Part shown: positions 25,860 through 36,491 of the stretch, piece by piece
Layout: each line of letters begins with the position of its first letter
Position numbering within the stretch: the first letter of the stretch is position 1
Origin: Flavobacteriaceae bacterium
Lineage (GTDB): Bacteria; Bacteroidota; Bacteroidia; Flavobacteriales; Flavobacteriaceae
Reading direction: 5' to 3'
NCBI GenBank assembly: GCA_021739635.1
Contig: JAIPBH010000018.1
Span: 1-43,964, forward strand
Length of the DNA stretch: 43,964 nt
Made by a program: the position numbers and the translations under genes
Notes under the pieces: generated by a model
The model's input: only the letters and a program-made list of their open reading frames with translations
Database searches by the model: none
What the model was told of the DNA's origin: nothing

Positions 25860-26838
25860 TTACTTCTTAATTATTTTTTTTGAAATGCTTCCGTTTACTG
25901 TTTTAATTTGAAATAAATATAAACCTGTTGGTATTTTAGAAACATCAAGTTGTTCCATGTTGTTTGAAACTTCTAAAATAACTCTACCTTGAACGTCAAC
26001 CAATTTTAATTGTTCAATGGTGTTGTTTTTCAATGAAAAATGCAATACATCTTCTACAGGGTTTGGGTACATTTTAAAGTCTTTTAAAACCACATCATTA
26101 TCTGACAGCGTTGTAGTAAACTCAGGTCGTCCATATAAACTCCAATTACCATTACTACTTTGCATCCTAATATGTAAAATATGGTCTCCAGCTGATAAAT
26201 CATTAGGAATAGAAATATTTAAAGTTTCATCAATAAAGGCGCCTTGAGTGATACTAATGGCAGTAGCATTGCCAACGCCAGGGTCGGTATCAATAAAAAA
26301 CTCAGCTGCAACAATTTCATTATTAGATATTTGTGTCGATTTATAAAACACTTGTCTACCATATAAACTCCATTGGTTTAAATTGTTTTTAATCCGAATG
26401 TGTAAAATATGAATGCCAGTATTAATAGAGTTTAATGGAATTGCAAACGTTTGGTTTAAATTTAAACCTGATGTAATAGTTAAAGGGTTCTGCATTCCCA
26501 ACACCTGGGTCAGTATCAATAAAGTATTCTGCTTCGGCAATGGTGTTGTTTAAAGCTGATGAGAAGTTGGCTATGTAAAAGGTTTGTCGAGCATACAAAC
26601 TCCATGTATTAACATCATTTTTACTGCGCATGTGTAAAACATGTATGCCCGATGTTAAACTGCTTATGGGTATTGTGAGCGTCTCGTTTAAGGTAGCTGC
26701 ATTGGTAACATCAATGTTGGTAGCATTTCCAATACCTGGGTCGGTATCAAAAAAATATTCTATTTCGGTCATGGTGTTCTGTCCTAAAACCAAAGTGACG
26801 TTAAAACATAAAGTCCATAAAATGTGTTTTGTTTTCAT
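25860..26838 (-). pseudogene. Frameshifted secreted repeat protein with type IX sorting domain
   Basis: Two overlapping frames form one gene of about 325 codons. The first (26838 down to the shift) has a signal peptide (LVLGQN) and units of EYFFDTDPGIGNAT...HVLHMRSKNDVNTWSLYARQ. The second continues with the same unit and ends in a type A sorting domain (MYPNPVEDVLHFSL...GLYLFQI...GSISKKIIKK). The frames are joined by one extra base at about 26490. With it removed, the third unit aligns with the first over 17 residues without gaps. Each unit pairs a DTDPG acidic turn (possibly calcium-binding) with a HxLHxR...WSLYxR strand pair. It could be a real mutation, a strain-specific off state or an assembly error. 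Confidence 0.85.
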
Positions 26839-26844
26839 GGTTTA

Positions 26845-27936
26845 TTAATTTTCAACGTTAGCATTGGCTTTAAAAACCACTTCAAGGTTTCCACCAGCTT
26901 CCACAACTGCATTATTAATGTTTATGCTTGTTGGATAAGGCAAATCAAAAGGGTAGCCTTTCATTTGAAATAAAAACCCTTGACCATAAATACCTAAATC
27001 ATCGCCATCGCTACCAGCATTAATAGCAGGTGAGCTTGTATCTAACTTGTAATTGTTACTTTGGGCAAATGCCATATTAGCTGTATTGCTAATATTTACA
27101 AATAAAGGGTTGGTATTGTCTAAATTATTGGTGCCATTAAGTGTATTTAAAGTTTGTCCGCCATAAGCAAATGTTAAACAGTTTTGGAAATTTACGGTAC
27201 TGTTTAATAGTTTAATTTCGATTGCAGTGGTCTGGCTTGAATTCAATAAAAACATGTTATTATTTACTATAGGGTTCAGGCAGTTTTCAAACATTCCTAA
27301 GTCGTTTGAAGTGTTATTAAATACAACGATGTTGTTAGAAAATTTTTCTGAAGACACCAATCCTTCAATAGTTGCATCTATTTGGCTATTCGCATTTCTA
27401 ATAAAAATGTTATGCGAAATAATATTATTGGCATGTGAAACATTTGTAAAAAATCGAATAGAATTAGGTTGTGAAAAACTAAAAACATTTCCTTGAATAA
27501 TAAAATTGAATGGTCTGCTTAGTGTTATAACACCAATTCTGTTGTTTTGAATAAGCACATTTGAAATAGGGCCAAAATTATTATCATTAATACCATTTAC
27601 TAATTCCAATCCCATAATACTTGAATTTGAAGCAGATTTGCTAACATTATCAGTAGATAACATAATGGCATTAATTTTTGCGTTTTCACCATTAGCCAAT
27701 TCAGGGGTATGGCCAATACCTCTTAAATGAATTTCTTTATTTATAGTAATGTTATTGTACAAAATAGCTGAAGGATGCACATAAATAAAGTCACCTTCAG
27801 CCGCCTCATCAATAGCTGCTTGTACACTTGTAAACTGTGCAGTAGTTCCTGGCCTGTTATCAACCGTCCATGTATTTTGTGCAAACAAGCTTGCACCAAA
27901 TGATAAAATTGTAAAGTTTAAAATAATTGTTTTCAT
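26845..27936 (-). CDS. Secreted right-handed beta-helix protein
   Basis: 363 residues with a signal peptide ending LFAQ. FTSVQAAIDEAAEGDFIYVHP is the typical entry to a parallel beta-helix of the pectate-lyase or DUF1565 type. Repeated N-rich rungs follow (GLELVNG, VLIQNNRIGVI, FIIQGNVFSF, NIISHNIFIRNA, NIVVFNNTSND). The C-terminal part has SPAINAGSDGDDLGIYG, frequent in such surface proteins. No sorting domain is evident at the C-terminus. It starts a run of four minus-strand genes, with a 6 bp gap to the next. A polysaccharide-binding or adhesive role is possible but not shown. Confidence 0.82.
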   Translation of the reverse strand: MKTIILNFTILSFGASLFAQNTWTVDNRPGTTAQFTSVQAAIDEAAEGDFIYVHPSAILYNNITINKEIHLRGIGHTPELANGENAKINAIMLSTDNVSKSASNSSIMGLELVNGINDNNFGPISNVLIQNNRIGVITLSRPFNFIIQGNVFSFSQPNSIRFFTNVSHANNIISHNIFIRNANSQIDATIEGLVSSEKFSNNIVVFNNTSNDLGMFENCLNPIVNNNMFLLNSSQTTAIEIKLLNSTVNFQNCLTFAYGGQTLNTLNGTNNLDNTNPLFVNISNTANMAFAQSNNYKLDTSSPAINAGSDGDDLGIYGQGFLFQMKGYPFDLPYPTSININNAVVEAGGNLEVVFKANANVEN

Positions 27937-28067
27937 GATTAATAGCGTTTAAAAGTTATACTGCTAAATTAGTTTTAGAAAACAGCTTATTTTTAAGGGT
28001 AAAACATAGAAATTAAAATTTAGGGTTTTCTCTAGGTTTTTAGTTTTTAATTCTATTTAGTGGTAAG

Positions 28068-28106
28068 AATTTCATAGTTTTTTTAAATTTAAAAAACCAT
28101 GAAATT
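28068..28106. repeat. Long near-perfect palindrome
   Basis: The arms run AATTTCATAGTTTTTTTAAA and TTTAAAAAACCATGAAATT. They pair over about 19 bp with one mismatch and one extra T, with no loop. The site is some 130 bp upstream of the beta-helix gene and 254 bp upstream of gyrB. Confidence 0.6.
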
Positions 28107-28111
28107 TGAGT

Positions 28112-28208
28112 TTTAAGCTACTTTTTGTTTTTTAGGGTTTTTAAAATGAAAAAATGAGACAAATATTCAATTTAAGCCACTTTTTAAGCGATTTAAGACA
28201 CTTTTAAG
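28112..28208. repeat. Three direct repeats TTTAAGnnACTTTT(T)AAG
   Basis: Copies are at 28112-28127 (TTTAAGCTACTTTTTG), 28171-28188 (TTTAAGCCACTTTTTAAG) and 28192-28208 (TTTAAGACACTTTTAAG). The last two start exactly 21 bp apart, two helical turns. Candidate binding sites for a regulator of gyrB or of the divergent operon. Confidence 0.5.
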
Positions 28209-28276
28209 TAATTAACAAATGTTGATAATTATATAAATGAGTCGATAAAATGCTTTTTAAAAGGGTGATTATTTCG

Positions 28277-28284
28277 TATATTTG
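28277..28284 (+). promoter_or_regulatory. -7 promoter element of gyrB (TATATTTG)
   Basis: A perfect TAnnTTTG match 76 bp before the gyrB ATG. The predicted start of transcription is near 28291, so the hairpin at 28297 would lie at the very 5' end of the mRNA. Confidence 0.65.
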
Positions 28285-28296
28285 CTTGTATTCAGA

Positions 28297-28320
28297 AGGA
28301 TGCAAAAAGCATCTTTTTTT
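28297..28320 (+). terminator. Terminator-like hairpin in the gyrB leader
   Basis: AAGGATGC pairs with GCATCTTT around AAAAA, 8 bp with one wobble, followed by a run of T. It lies between the gyrB promoter and start codon, so it may be an attenuator or a 5' stabilising hairpin rather than a gene-end terminator. No plus-strand gene lies upstream. Confidence 0.5.
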
Positions 28321-28342
28321 ATGTGGTAAAAAATTAAAATAA

Positions 28343-30310
<1,968 letters not shown>

Positions 30311-30336
30311 TTAGAAGTATAATTTTTTATGCTATA

Positions 30337-30371
30337 AACCCTGATGTTGTTTTAATATCAGGGTTTTTTTT
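30337..30371 (+). terminator. Rho-independent terminator after gyrB
   Basis: AACCCTGAT (30337-30345) pairs with ATCAGGGTT (30357-30365), 9 bp, followed by a T run. Confidence 0.88.
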
Positions 30372-30445
30372 ATTGAAAAATAATAATGAAATCAGTTTAA
30401 ATGTAATTTTTTATCGATTAAATGTAATATATCAAAATATTTTCA

Positions 30446-30453
30446 TACATTTG
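30446..30453 (+). promoter_or_regulatory. -7 promoter element (TACATTTG)
   Basis: A perfect TAnnTTTG match 21 bp before the ATG of the outer-membrane protein gene at 30475. Confidence 0.55.
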
Positions 30454-30474
30454 TTTATCCAAACTTATTAAAGT

Positions 30475-31521
30475 ATGAAAAAAATAGTCTTAATATTAGT
30501 GTTTAGTTTAACTACATTAATTTCAAAAGCTCAGGATCTTGGTGATATTATACTTGCAGCTGATGATGCTAGTAAACTTACTGAAAATTATATTAGTCCT
30601 GTGATGAATGGATTAATGTATAGCATGAATGGAGGTTGGTACACAACCGCTAAAACTCACAAAAAATTTGGTTTTGATATAACTATTGAAGCAAGTGCAT
30701 CATTTGTTCCAAAAGACGATGAAATATTTCAATTTATTCCAAGTGAATATACATATTCAACACTTCCAAATGGAGAAACTTCATTGCCAACCGTTATGAG
30801 TAGTGATGAAACAGAAACAACTGTTGAGGTTCGTGTTCCTTATAATGGTAATACATATAAAGTTGCTAGTTTTCAAATGCCAGGAGGTATTGGTGGCGAC
30901 ATTCCAGGAAATGCTGTTCCTGCTCCAATGGTTCAGCTAGGTTTCGGTTTGCCACTTCATACAGACATAAAAGTAAGATATGTTCCTACATTAAACTTTG
31001 ATGACGATGTAGAAGCAAAACTTTTTGGACTAGGTTTACAGCATGATTTAATGCAGTATTTTGGACCGCTTGATAAATTGCCATTAAGTGTATCTGTTTT
31101 AGCAGCATTCACTAAAATGGACGTAACTTATAAAATTAATGATGATAATCCTTCAGATGAAATTGCAATTACCAATGGTGAAGGTGTTTTTAAAATGAAT
31201 ACATGGACAGTTCAAGCTCTTGGTTCATTAGATTTTAAAATAATAACACTATATGCTGGACTTGGCTATAACAATGGTAGTTCTTCAATAAAAATAAAAG
31301 GAGATTATGATTTAACTTATGATGTGGAAGATAGTAATGGTAACACTGTAGGCACTGTTAATGAATCTATTTCAGATCCAGTAAATCTTAATTTTGATGC
31401 CAATGGAGTTAGAACAACACTTGGAGCCAGATTAAATCTAGGATTTTTTAAGATTTTTGGAGACTATACACTTCAAAAATATAATACAGTATCTGCAGGA
31501 ATTGCATTTAGTTTTAGATAA
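30475..31521 (+). CDS. DUF6588-type outer-membrane beta-barrel protein
   Basis: 348 residues. The signal peptide ends ISKAQ. The body has many amphipathic strands with alternating patterns (MVQLGFGLPLHTDIKVRYVP, LFGLGLQHDLMQYFG, TVQALGSLDFKIITLYAGLG, GARLNLGFFKIFGDYTLQ). It ends in aromatic ...VSAGIAFSFR, as expected for an outer-membrane barrel of the family I know as DUF6588. The function is unknown. It is monocistronic, between its own promoter and a strong terminator. Confidence 0.75.
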   Translation: MKKIVLILVFSLTTLISKAQDLGDIILAADDASKLTENYISPVMNGLMYSMNGGWYTTAKTHKKFGFDITIEASASFVPKDDEIFQFIPSEYTYSTLPNGETSLPTVMSSDETETTVEVRVPYNGNTYKVASFQMPGGIGGDIPGNAVPAPMVQLGFGLPLHTDIKVRYVPTLNFDDDVEAKLFGLGLQHDLMQYFGPLDKLPLSVSVLAAFTKMDVTYKINDDNPSDEIAITNGEGVFKMNTWTVQALGSLDFKIITLYAGLGYNNGSSSIKIKGDYDLTYDVEDSNGNTVGTVNESISDPVNLNFDANGVRTTLGARLNLGFFKIFGDYTLQKYNTVSAGIAFSFR

Positions 31522-31600
31522 TAAAATATATAAAAGCGAAAGCTTTTTAAAATATATGATTGTTTAGTTTTAGTTAGTTTTTTTATTTGAATTAGTCAAA

Positions 31601-31631
31601 AAAAGTGCAAGATAACCCTTGCACTTTTTTA
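31601..31631 (+). terminator. Rho-independent terminator after the barrel protein gene
   Basis: AAAAGTGCAAG (31601-31611) and CTTGCACTTTT (31618-31628) pair over 11 bp with a 6-base loop, followed by T residues. Confidence 0.9.
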
Positions 31632-31695
31632 TTTAAACCATTATTATTTGTAATTTTACATTCTTTAAAATAACACATATTAAACAAAATACATT

Positions 31696-32622
31696 ATGAA
31701 AGTAACAGTAGTTGGAGCAGGGGCAGTTGGCGCAAGTTGTGCAGAATACATTGCCATTAAAAATTTCGCTTCAGAAGTCGTTTTATTAGACATTAAAGAA
31801 GGATATGCTGAAGGAAAAGCTATGGATTTAATGCAAACAGCTTCATTAAACGGTTTTGATACAAAAATAACAGGAATTACTAATGACTATAGTAAAACAG
31901 CCAATAGTGATGTTTGTATTATTACTTCAGGAATTCCTCGTAAACCAGGAATGACTCGTGAAGAATTAATTGGAATTAATGCAGGTATTGTAAAAAATGT
32001 GTCATCAAGTTTAATTGCACATTCACCAAATACCATTATGATTGTAGTAAGTAACCCAATGGATACGATGGCTTATTTAGTGCATAAATCTACAAGTTTA
32101 CCAAAGCATAAAATTATAGGAATGGGTGGAGCTTTAGATTCAGCTCGTTTTAAATATAGATTAGCCGAAGCGTTAGAAGGACCAATTAGCGATGTAGATG
32201 GTATGGTAATTGGTGGGCATAGCGATACAGGTATGATTCCATTAACACGTTTAGCAACAAGAAACGGTGTGCCAGTTTCTCAATTTTTATCAGAAGACAG
32301 ATTAAATACAGTAAAAGAAGATACTAAAGTTGGAGGAGCAACACTTACAAAACTTTTAGGAACATCTGCTTGGTATGCTCCAGGAGCAGCAGTTTCATCA
32401 ATGGTGCAAGCTATTGCTTGTGACCAGAAAAAAATGTTTCCTTGTTCAGTCATGTTACAAGGTGAGTACGGATTAAATGATATTTGTCTTGGTGTACCAG
32501 TAATTTTAGGTAAAAATGGCATTGAAAAAATTGTAAATATTGAGCTAAATCAAGCAGAAAAAGATAATATGATTTCAAGTGCCGAAGCTGTTAAAAGCGT
32601 TAATGATTTACTGGAATTATAA
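31696..32622 (+). CDS. mdh: Malate dehydrogenase, NAD-dependent
   Basis: Oxidises malate to oxaloacetate in the TCA cycle. 308 residues of the LDH-like MDH type common in Bacteroidetes. The Rossmann motif is GAGAVGASCAEY near the N-terminus, with Asp in LLDIKEG selecting NAD. ITSGIPRKPGMTRE bears the substrate-loop arginines, and VSNPMDTMAYL and catalytic His175 in GGHSDTGMIP follow. LDSARFKYRLAEAL contains the Asp-Arg pair. It is monocistronic and ends at a strong hairpin terminator. Confidence 0.95.
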   Translation: MKVTVVGAGAVGASCAEYIAIKNFASEVVLLDIKEGYAEGKAMDLMQTASLNGFDTKITGITNDYSKTANSDVCIITSGIPRKPGMTREELIGINAGIVKNVSSSLIAHSPNTIMIVVSNPMDTMAYLVHKSTSLPKHKIIGMGGALDSARFKYRLAEALEGPISDVDGMVIGGHSDTGMIPLTRLATRNGVPVSQFLSEDRLNTVKEDTKVGGATLTKLLGTSAWYAPGAAVSSMVQAIACDQKKMFPCSVMLQGEYGLNDICLGVPVILGKNGIEKIVNIELNQAEKDNMISSAEAVKSVNDLLEL

Positions 32623-32650
32623 ATTCAATAATTTAAATAGATATTTATAT

Positions 32651-32679
32651 AAAGACTGTAGAAATACAGTCTTTATTTT
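32651..32679 (+). terminator. Rho-independent terminator after mdh
   Basis: AAAGACTGTA and TACAGTCTTT pair perfectly over 10 bp around a GAAA tetraloop, with a T-rich tail. Confidence 0.92.
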
Positions 32680-32687
32680 TATATTTG
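32680..32687 (+). promoter_or_regulatory. -7 promoter element (TATATTTG) 4 bp before a start codon
   Basis: A perfect TAnnTTTG match whose last base lies four bases before the ATG at 32692. It adjoins the mdh terminator. A leaderless transcript is implied, if the promoter is used. Confidence 0.55.
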
Positions 32688-32691
32688 GCGC

Positions 32692-33321
32692 ATGAAAACA
32701 ACATGGTACTTTGGTGCTTTATTAATTCTATTTATTTCGTTAGGAATTTATCAGAATCAACTTTCTGAACCTAATCAGGAAATCGTATTAAAATTTTCAA
32801 ATGTTAATGTAACATCTGATGAAGCTCAAAATGCCGTAGTAATTGTAAAAAAGCAATTACATGATATTGGTGCTAATATTGTTAAAGTACAAGAGCTAAG
32901 AGAAGGTCAACTTAAAATAACATATTACAGTTCTGTTAATATTGAAAGTGTTAAAAAAATACTTTTAGATAGAAATAATATTGATTTTGAATATACTTCT
33001 AACACTCAAAATAAAAATACCCCAGAATTTCCTTCAGATAAAAAAACAAAAAGTTATAAACTTGATGTATTTGAAATCAATAAAGGAAATGATTTAGAAT
33101 CTGGCTTAAATGGAAAGTTTGTTTTAAATTTAAAACAAGATTATGATAGATTTCATAAGCAAAATATCTACATTTTTAAAAATGAAATTGATGTTAGGCA
33201 TGATAATGAAACTATAAGCGAAGCATTAAAAATGCTTAGAAATATTTCCATTGCAATAGATAATACTTCACGTAATATTCCAGAAGTTAGAGCTGGACCA
33301 ATCACTTTTATATTGGTATAG
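32692..33321 (+). CDS. Membrane-anchored SecD-P1-like protein, function unknown
   Basis: 209 residues. An N-terminal hydrophobic segment (WYFGALLILFISLGIY) anchors the protein, which should face the periplasm. Residues 30-100 (VIVKKQLHDIGANIVKVQEL, then GQLKITYYSSVNIESVKKIL, IDFEY) resemble the periplasmic P1 repeat of SecD. That repeat in the neighbouring SecDF reads EVLRKRIDEFGVTSPNIQRL, RILVELPGVKDVERATSLL, LEFWD. The similarity is my reading by eye. The gene lies 165 bp upstream of secDF on the same strand. I know no assigned function. A start at ATG 32692 follows the promoter closely. Confidence 0.65.
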   Translation: MKTTWYFGALLILFISLGIYQNQLSEPNQEIVLKFSNVNVTSDEAQNAVVIVKKQLHDIGANIVKVQELREGQLKITYYSSVNIESVKKILLDRNNIDFEYTSNTQNKNTPEFPSDKKTKSYKLDVFEINKGNDLESGLNGKFVLNLKQDYDRFHKQNIYIFKNEIDVRHDNETISEALKMLRNISIAIDNTSRNIPEVRAGPITFILV

Positions 33322-33460
33322 TTTTTAGTTAAACTTTAAAAAATAAAAGATTTAACTTTTAAACTACAACCATAAAAAGCTTTCAAAAAAACAAGTAGTT
33401 CAATTTAATTTTAAAACAAATTATCAAATATTAATATGGCTTTTTAAAGTAGATAGCCAA

Positions 33461-33468
33461 TAAATTTG
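33461..33468 (+). promoter_or_regulatory. -7 promoter element of secDF (TAAATTTG)
   Basis: A perfect TAnnTTTG match 18 bp before the secDF ATG. The remaining 33322-33460 is AT-rich with no further feature seen. Confidence 0.55.
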
Positions 33469-33486
33469 ATATAAAAACAAACTAAA

Positions 33487-36468
33487 ATGCAAAACAAAGG
33501 ATTAGTAAAATTATTTGCAGTTTTATTCGGTTTAGTGAGTATTTATCAACTCTCTTTTACGTTTAAAGCAAATCAAATAGAAAGTAAAGCAAAGGAAATA
33601 GCTGTTAGTAAAGTTTCTAATTCAGAAGCAGATTACAGAGCAAAAAGAAGTAACGAAGAAGCAAATTATTTAGAGTCAATTGCTACAGATACCGTTTTTA
33701 ATATAGGTATTGCAAAATTCACCTATAATGAAGTAAAAGAAAAAGCCATGAATCTTGGTCTAGACCTTAAAGGTGGTATCAATGTCATTCTGCAAGTGTC
33801 TGTTAAAGATATTTTAAAAGGATTAGCAAATGACACTAAAAACCCAATTTTTAATAAGGCTTTGGCAGATGCTTCTGAACTTCAAAAAAATAGCCAAAAC
33901 ACCTTTTTAGAAGATTTCTTTAAGGCTTTTGATGCTATTAAAGGAGATACAAAATTAGCTTCACCAGATATTTTTTATACCAAAGCACTTGACGGTGAGA
34001 TAGATGGAAGTATGACTGATGACGAAGTTAAACAAGTTATTCAAACAAAAATTGATGAATCTATAGTTTCAGCATTTGAAGTATTGCGTAAACGTATTGA
34101 TGAATTCGGAGTTACCTCACCAAACATTCAGCGTTTAGGAACATCAGGAAGAATACTTGTGGAATTGCCAGGTGTTAAAGACGTTGAACGTGCTACAAGT
34201 TTATTACAAAGTACTGCTCAATTAGAATTTTGGGATGCTTATAAAGGAGAACAATTTTTTCCGTTTTTAGCTCAAGCCAATGAAGTTTTAAAAGGTATTG
34301 TAAATGCTAAACCAGAAACGCCAGTAGCTGAAGCTAATGATCAGGAAAATGCTACAGACTCTAAAATTGATGAGCTTTTAGGTGATACTACTACTGATAC
34401 TACAGCCGTTGCAGTAAATCCGTTATTTGATTTAATTAAAGGACAAGGTTATCCTGGTGGACCAGTGATAGCTAAATTTGAGATTAAGGATAAAGATAAG
34501 GTCGTTGAATATTTAAACAAACCACAAGTAAGAGCCTTACTTCCAGTAGAACAACGTTATGTTAAATTTGCCTTTGGTAAACCAGAAAAAGATAGCGAAC
34601 TTATTGACTTATATGCCTTAATTGGAAATAGAGATGATGTTCCTGAATTAAGTGGAGCAGTAGTTACTGATGCAAGAAATGCTTTTGGACCAACAGGAAG
34701 CCCTACTGTTTCAATGCAAATGAATGCTAAAGGAGCTAAAATTTGGGAAGAAATGACAGGTAGAGCATTTACTCAAGGAAGTCAAATTGCTATTGTTTTA
34801 GATAATATTGTGTATTCTGCTCCAGGTGTAACAACCGGACCAATTTCTGGTGGAAATTCTGAAATTTCTGGAAATTTTACTTTAAATGAGGCAGTCGATT
34901 TGGCCAATGTATTACGTGCAGGAAAATTGCCGGCACGTGCCGATATTATTCAAAGTGAAGTTGTAGGGCCATCATTAGGTCAAGAAGCTATAGATAATGG
35001 TAAATTATCATTCATGATTGCTTTATCTTTAGTATTAGTATGGATGATAGTATATTATGGTAAAGCTGGTGGTTTTGCAGATATTGCAATGATTTTGAAT
35101 ATTATATTAATGTTTGGTATTCTTTCAGGTTTAGGAGCCGTTTTAACGCTTCCTGGCATTGCAGGTATTGTACTTACCATTGGTATGTCTGTTGATGCTA
35201 ACGTAATTATTTATGAACGTATTAGAGAAGAAATTGCTAAAGGAAAAGGGCAAAAAGAAGCTATTCAAGATGGTTTTAGTAATGCCTTATCATCTATTTT
35301 AGATGCTAACATAACTACAGGTTTAACAGCATTAATCTTATTTGTTTTTGGTACAGGACCAATCAAAGGATTTGCTACTACGTTATTAATTGGTATTGGT
35401 ACATCTTTATTTACAGCCATTTTTATTACAAGATTATTAATTGACTGGTATGTTAATAGAGGAGGAAAATTAGATTTCTCAACGGCTTTAACTAAAAACC
35501 TTTTTAGAAACCTTAATATTGAATTCCTTAAAAAGCGTAAAGTTGCCTATATAGTTTCAGGTGCTTTTATTTTAATAAGTTTAGGCTCTTTATTAACTGA
35601 AGGTTTAGATCAAGGTGTAGATTTTGTTGGAGGTAGAACTTATCAAGTGCGTTTTGCTCAAGATGTGAATGCTTCAGAAATTACAGGTACATTATCTAAA
35701 GCTTTTGGAAGTGCAGATGCTAAAACTTTTGGCGACGCCAATCAGTTAAAAATTACTACTAAATATAAAGTAAATGAAACTGGTGGTGAGGTAGATGAGC
35801 AAATAAGACTTGAATTGTACAAAGCATTACAACCGCATTTAGATGGATTATCTTATGAAGATTTTATAAGTGATGCTGATACGAAAACGGTTGGTTTAAT
35901 GAAATATTATAAAGTAAGTCCAACCATTGCTGATGATATTAAACAAGCATCTTTCTGGGCAATTTTAGGCTCATTAATAGTAGTATTCTTATATATCTTA
36001 TTGCGTTTCAAAAAATGGCAATTCTCATTAGGTGCCGTACTAGCAGTGTTCCATGATGTTTTAATTGTCCTTGGGGTTTTCTCATTAACCTATAAATTTT
36101 TACCATTCAGTATGGAAATTGACCAAGCTTTTATAGCAGCTATATTAACAGTAATTGGCTATTCCTTAAATGATACTGTAATTGTTTTTGACCGTATAAG
36201 AGAATATCTTAATGAGCATACAACATGGAATTTTGACAAAGTAGTAAACGTTTCTTTAAGCAGTACTTTAGGAAGAACATTAAACACTTCATCAACAACC
36301 TTAGTTGTATTATTAGCCATCTTTATTTTTGGTGGTGATTCTATAAGAGGATTTATGTTTGCCTTGATAGTAGGAATTGTAGTTGGTACATATTCATCAC
36401 TATTTATTGCAACGCCTTTAATGTATGATACTTTAGAAAAAGCAGATAAAAAGAAGAAAATTAACTAA
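33487..36468 (+). CDS. secDF: Protein translocase SecDF, fused subunits
   Basis: A proton-driven accessory of the SecYEG channel that pulls exported proteins into the periplasm. 993 residues. The SecD half has one membrane segment, the signature LGLDLKGGINVILQV at about residues 90-104, a large periplasmic domain and a six-helix bundle (for example IAGIVLTIGMSVDANVIIYE, with the family Asp). The SecF half begins near NLNIEFLKKRKVAY and carries GVDFVGGR at about residue 710 and VIGYSLNDTVIVFDRIRE. The fused form is usual in Bacteroidetes. A low-complexity acidic and Thr-rich insert (TDSKIDELLGDTTTDTTA) interrupts the periplasmic part. Confidence 0.96.
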   Translation: MQNKGLVKLFAVLFGLVSIYQLSFTFKANQIESKAKEIAVSKVSNSEADYRAKRSNEEANYLESIATDTVFNIGIAKFTYNEVKEKAMNLGLDLKGGINVILQVSVKDILKGLANDTKNPIFNKALADASELQKNSQNTFLEDFFKAFDAIKGDTKLASPDIFYTKALDGEIDGSMTDDEVKQVIQTKIDESIVSAFEVLRKRIDEFGVTSPNIQRLGTSGRILVELPGVKDVERATSLLQSTAQLEFWDAYKGEQFFPFLAQANEVLKGIVNAKPETPVAEANDQENATDSKIDELLGDTTTDTTAVAVNPLFDLIKGQGYPGGPVIAKFEIKDKDKVVEYLNKPQVRALLPVEQRYVKFAFGKPEKDSELIDLYALIGNRDDVPELSGAVVTDARNAFGPTGSPTVSMQMNAKGAKIWEEMTGRAFTQGSQIAIVLDNIVYSAPGVTTGPISGGNSEISGNFTLNEAVDLANVLRAGKLPARADIIQSEVVGPSLGQEAIDNGKLSFMIALSLVLVWMIVYYGKAGGFADIAMILNIILMFGILSGLGAVLTLPGIAGIVLTIGMSVDANVIIYERIREEIAKGKGQKEAIQDGFSNALSSILDANITTGLTALILFVFGTGPIKGFATTLLIGIGTSLFTAIFITRLLIDWYVNRGGKLDFSTALTKNLFRNLNIEFLKKRKVAYIVSGAFILISLGSLLTEGLDQGVDFVGGRTYQVRFAQDVNASEITGTLSKAFGSADAKTFGDANQLKITTKYKVNETGGEVDEQIRLELYKALQPHLDGLSYEDFISDADTKTVGLMKYYKVSPTIADDIKQASFWAILGSLIVVFLYILLRFKKWQFSLGAVLAVFHDVLIVLGVFSLTYKFLPFSMEIDQAFIAAILTVIGYSLNDTVIVFDRIREYLNEHTTWNFDKVVNVSLSSTLGRTLNTSSTTLVVLLAIFIFGGDSIRGFMFALIVGIVVGTYSSLFIATPLMYDTLEKADKKKKIN

Positions 36469-36491
36469 CTCAAATTTTCTTTTATAAGAAG

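Larger units (their letters stand above)
27937..28276. other. Intergenic region between the beta-helix gene and gyrB
   Basis: The 424 bp between divergent starts (27937-28360) hold a 39-bp near-palindrome at 28068-28106 and three related direct repeats between 28112 and 28208. The gyrB promoter and a hairpin follow (28277-28320). I see no coding frame or RNA gene in the remainder, which is strongly AT-rich. Confidence 0.6.
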
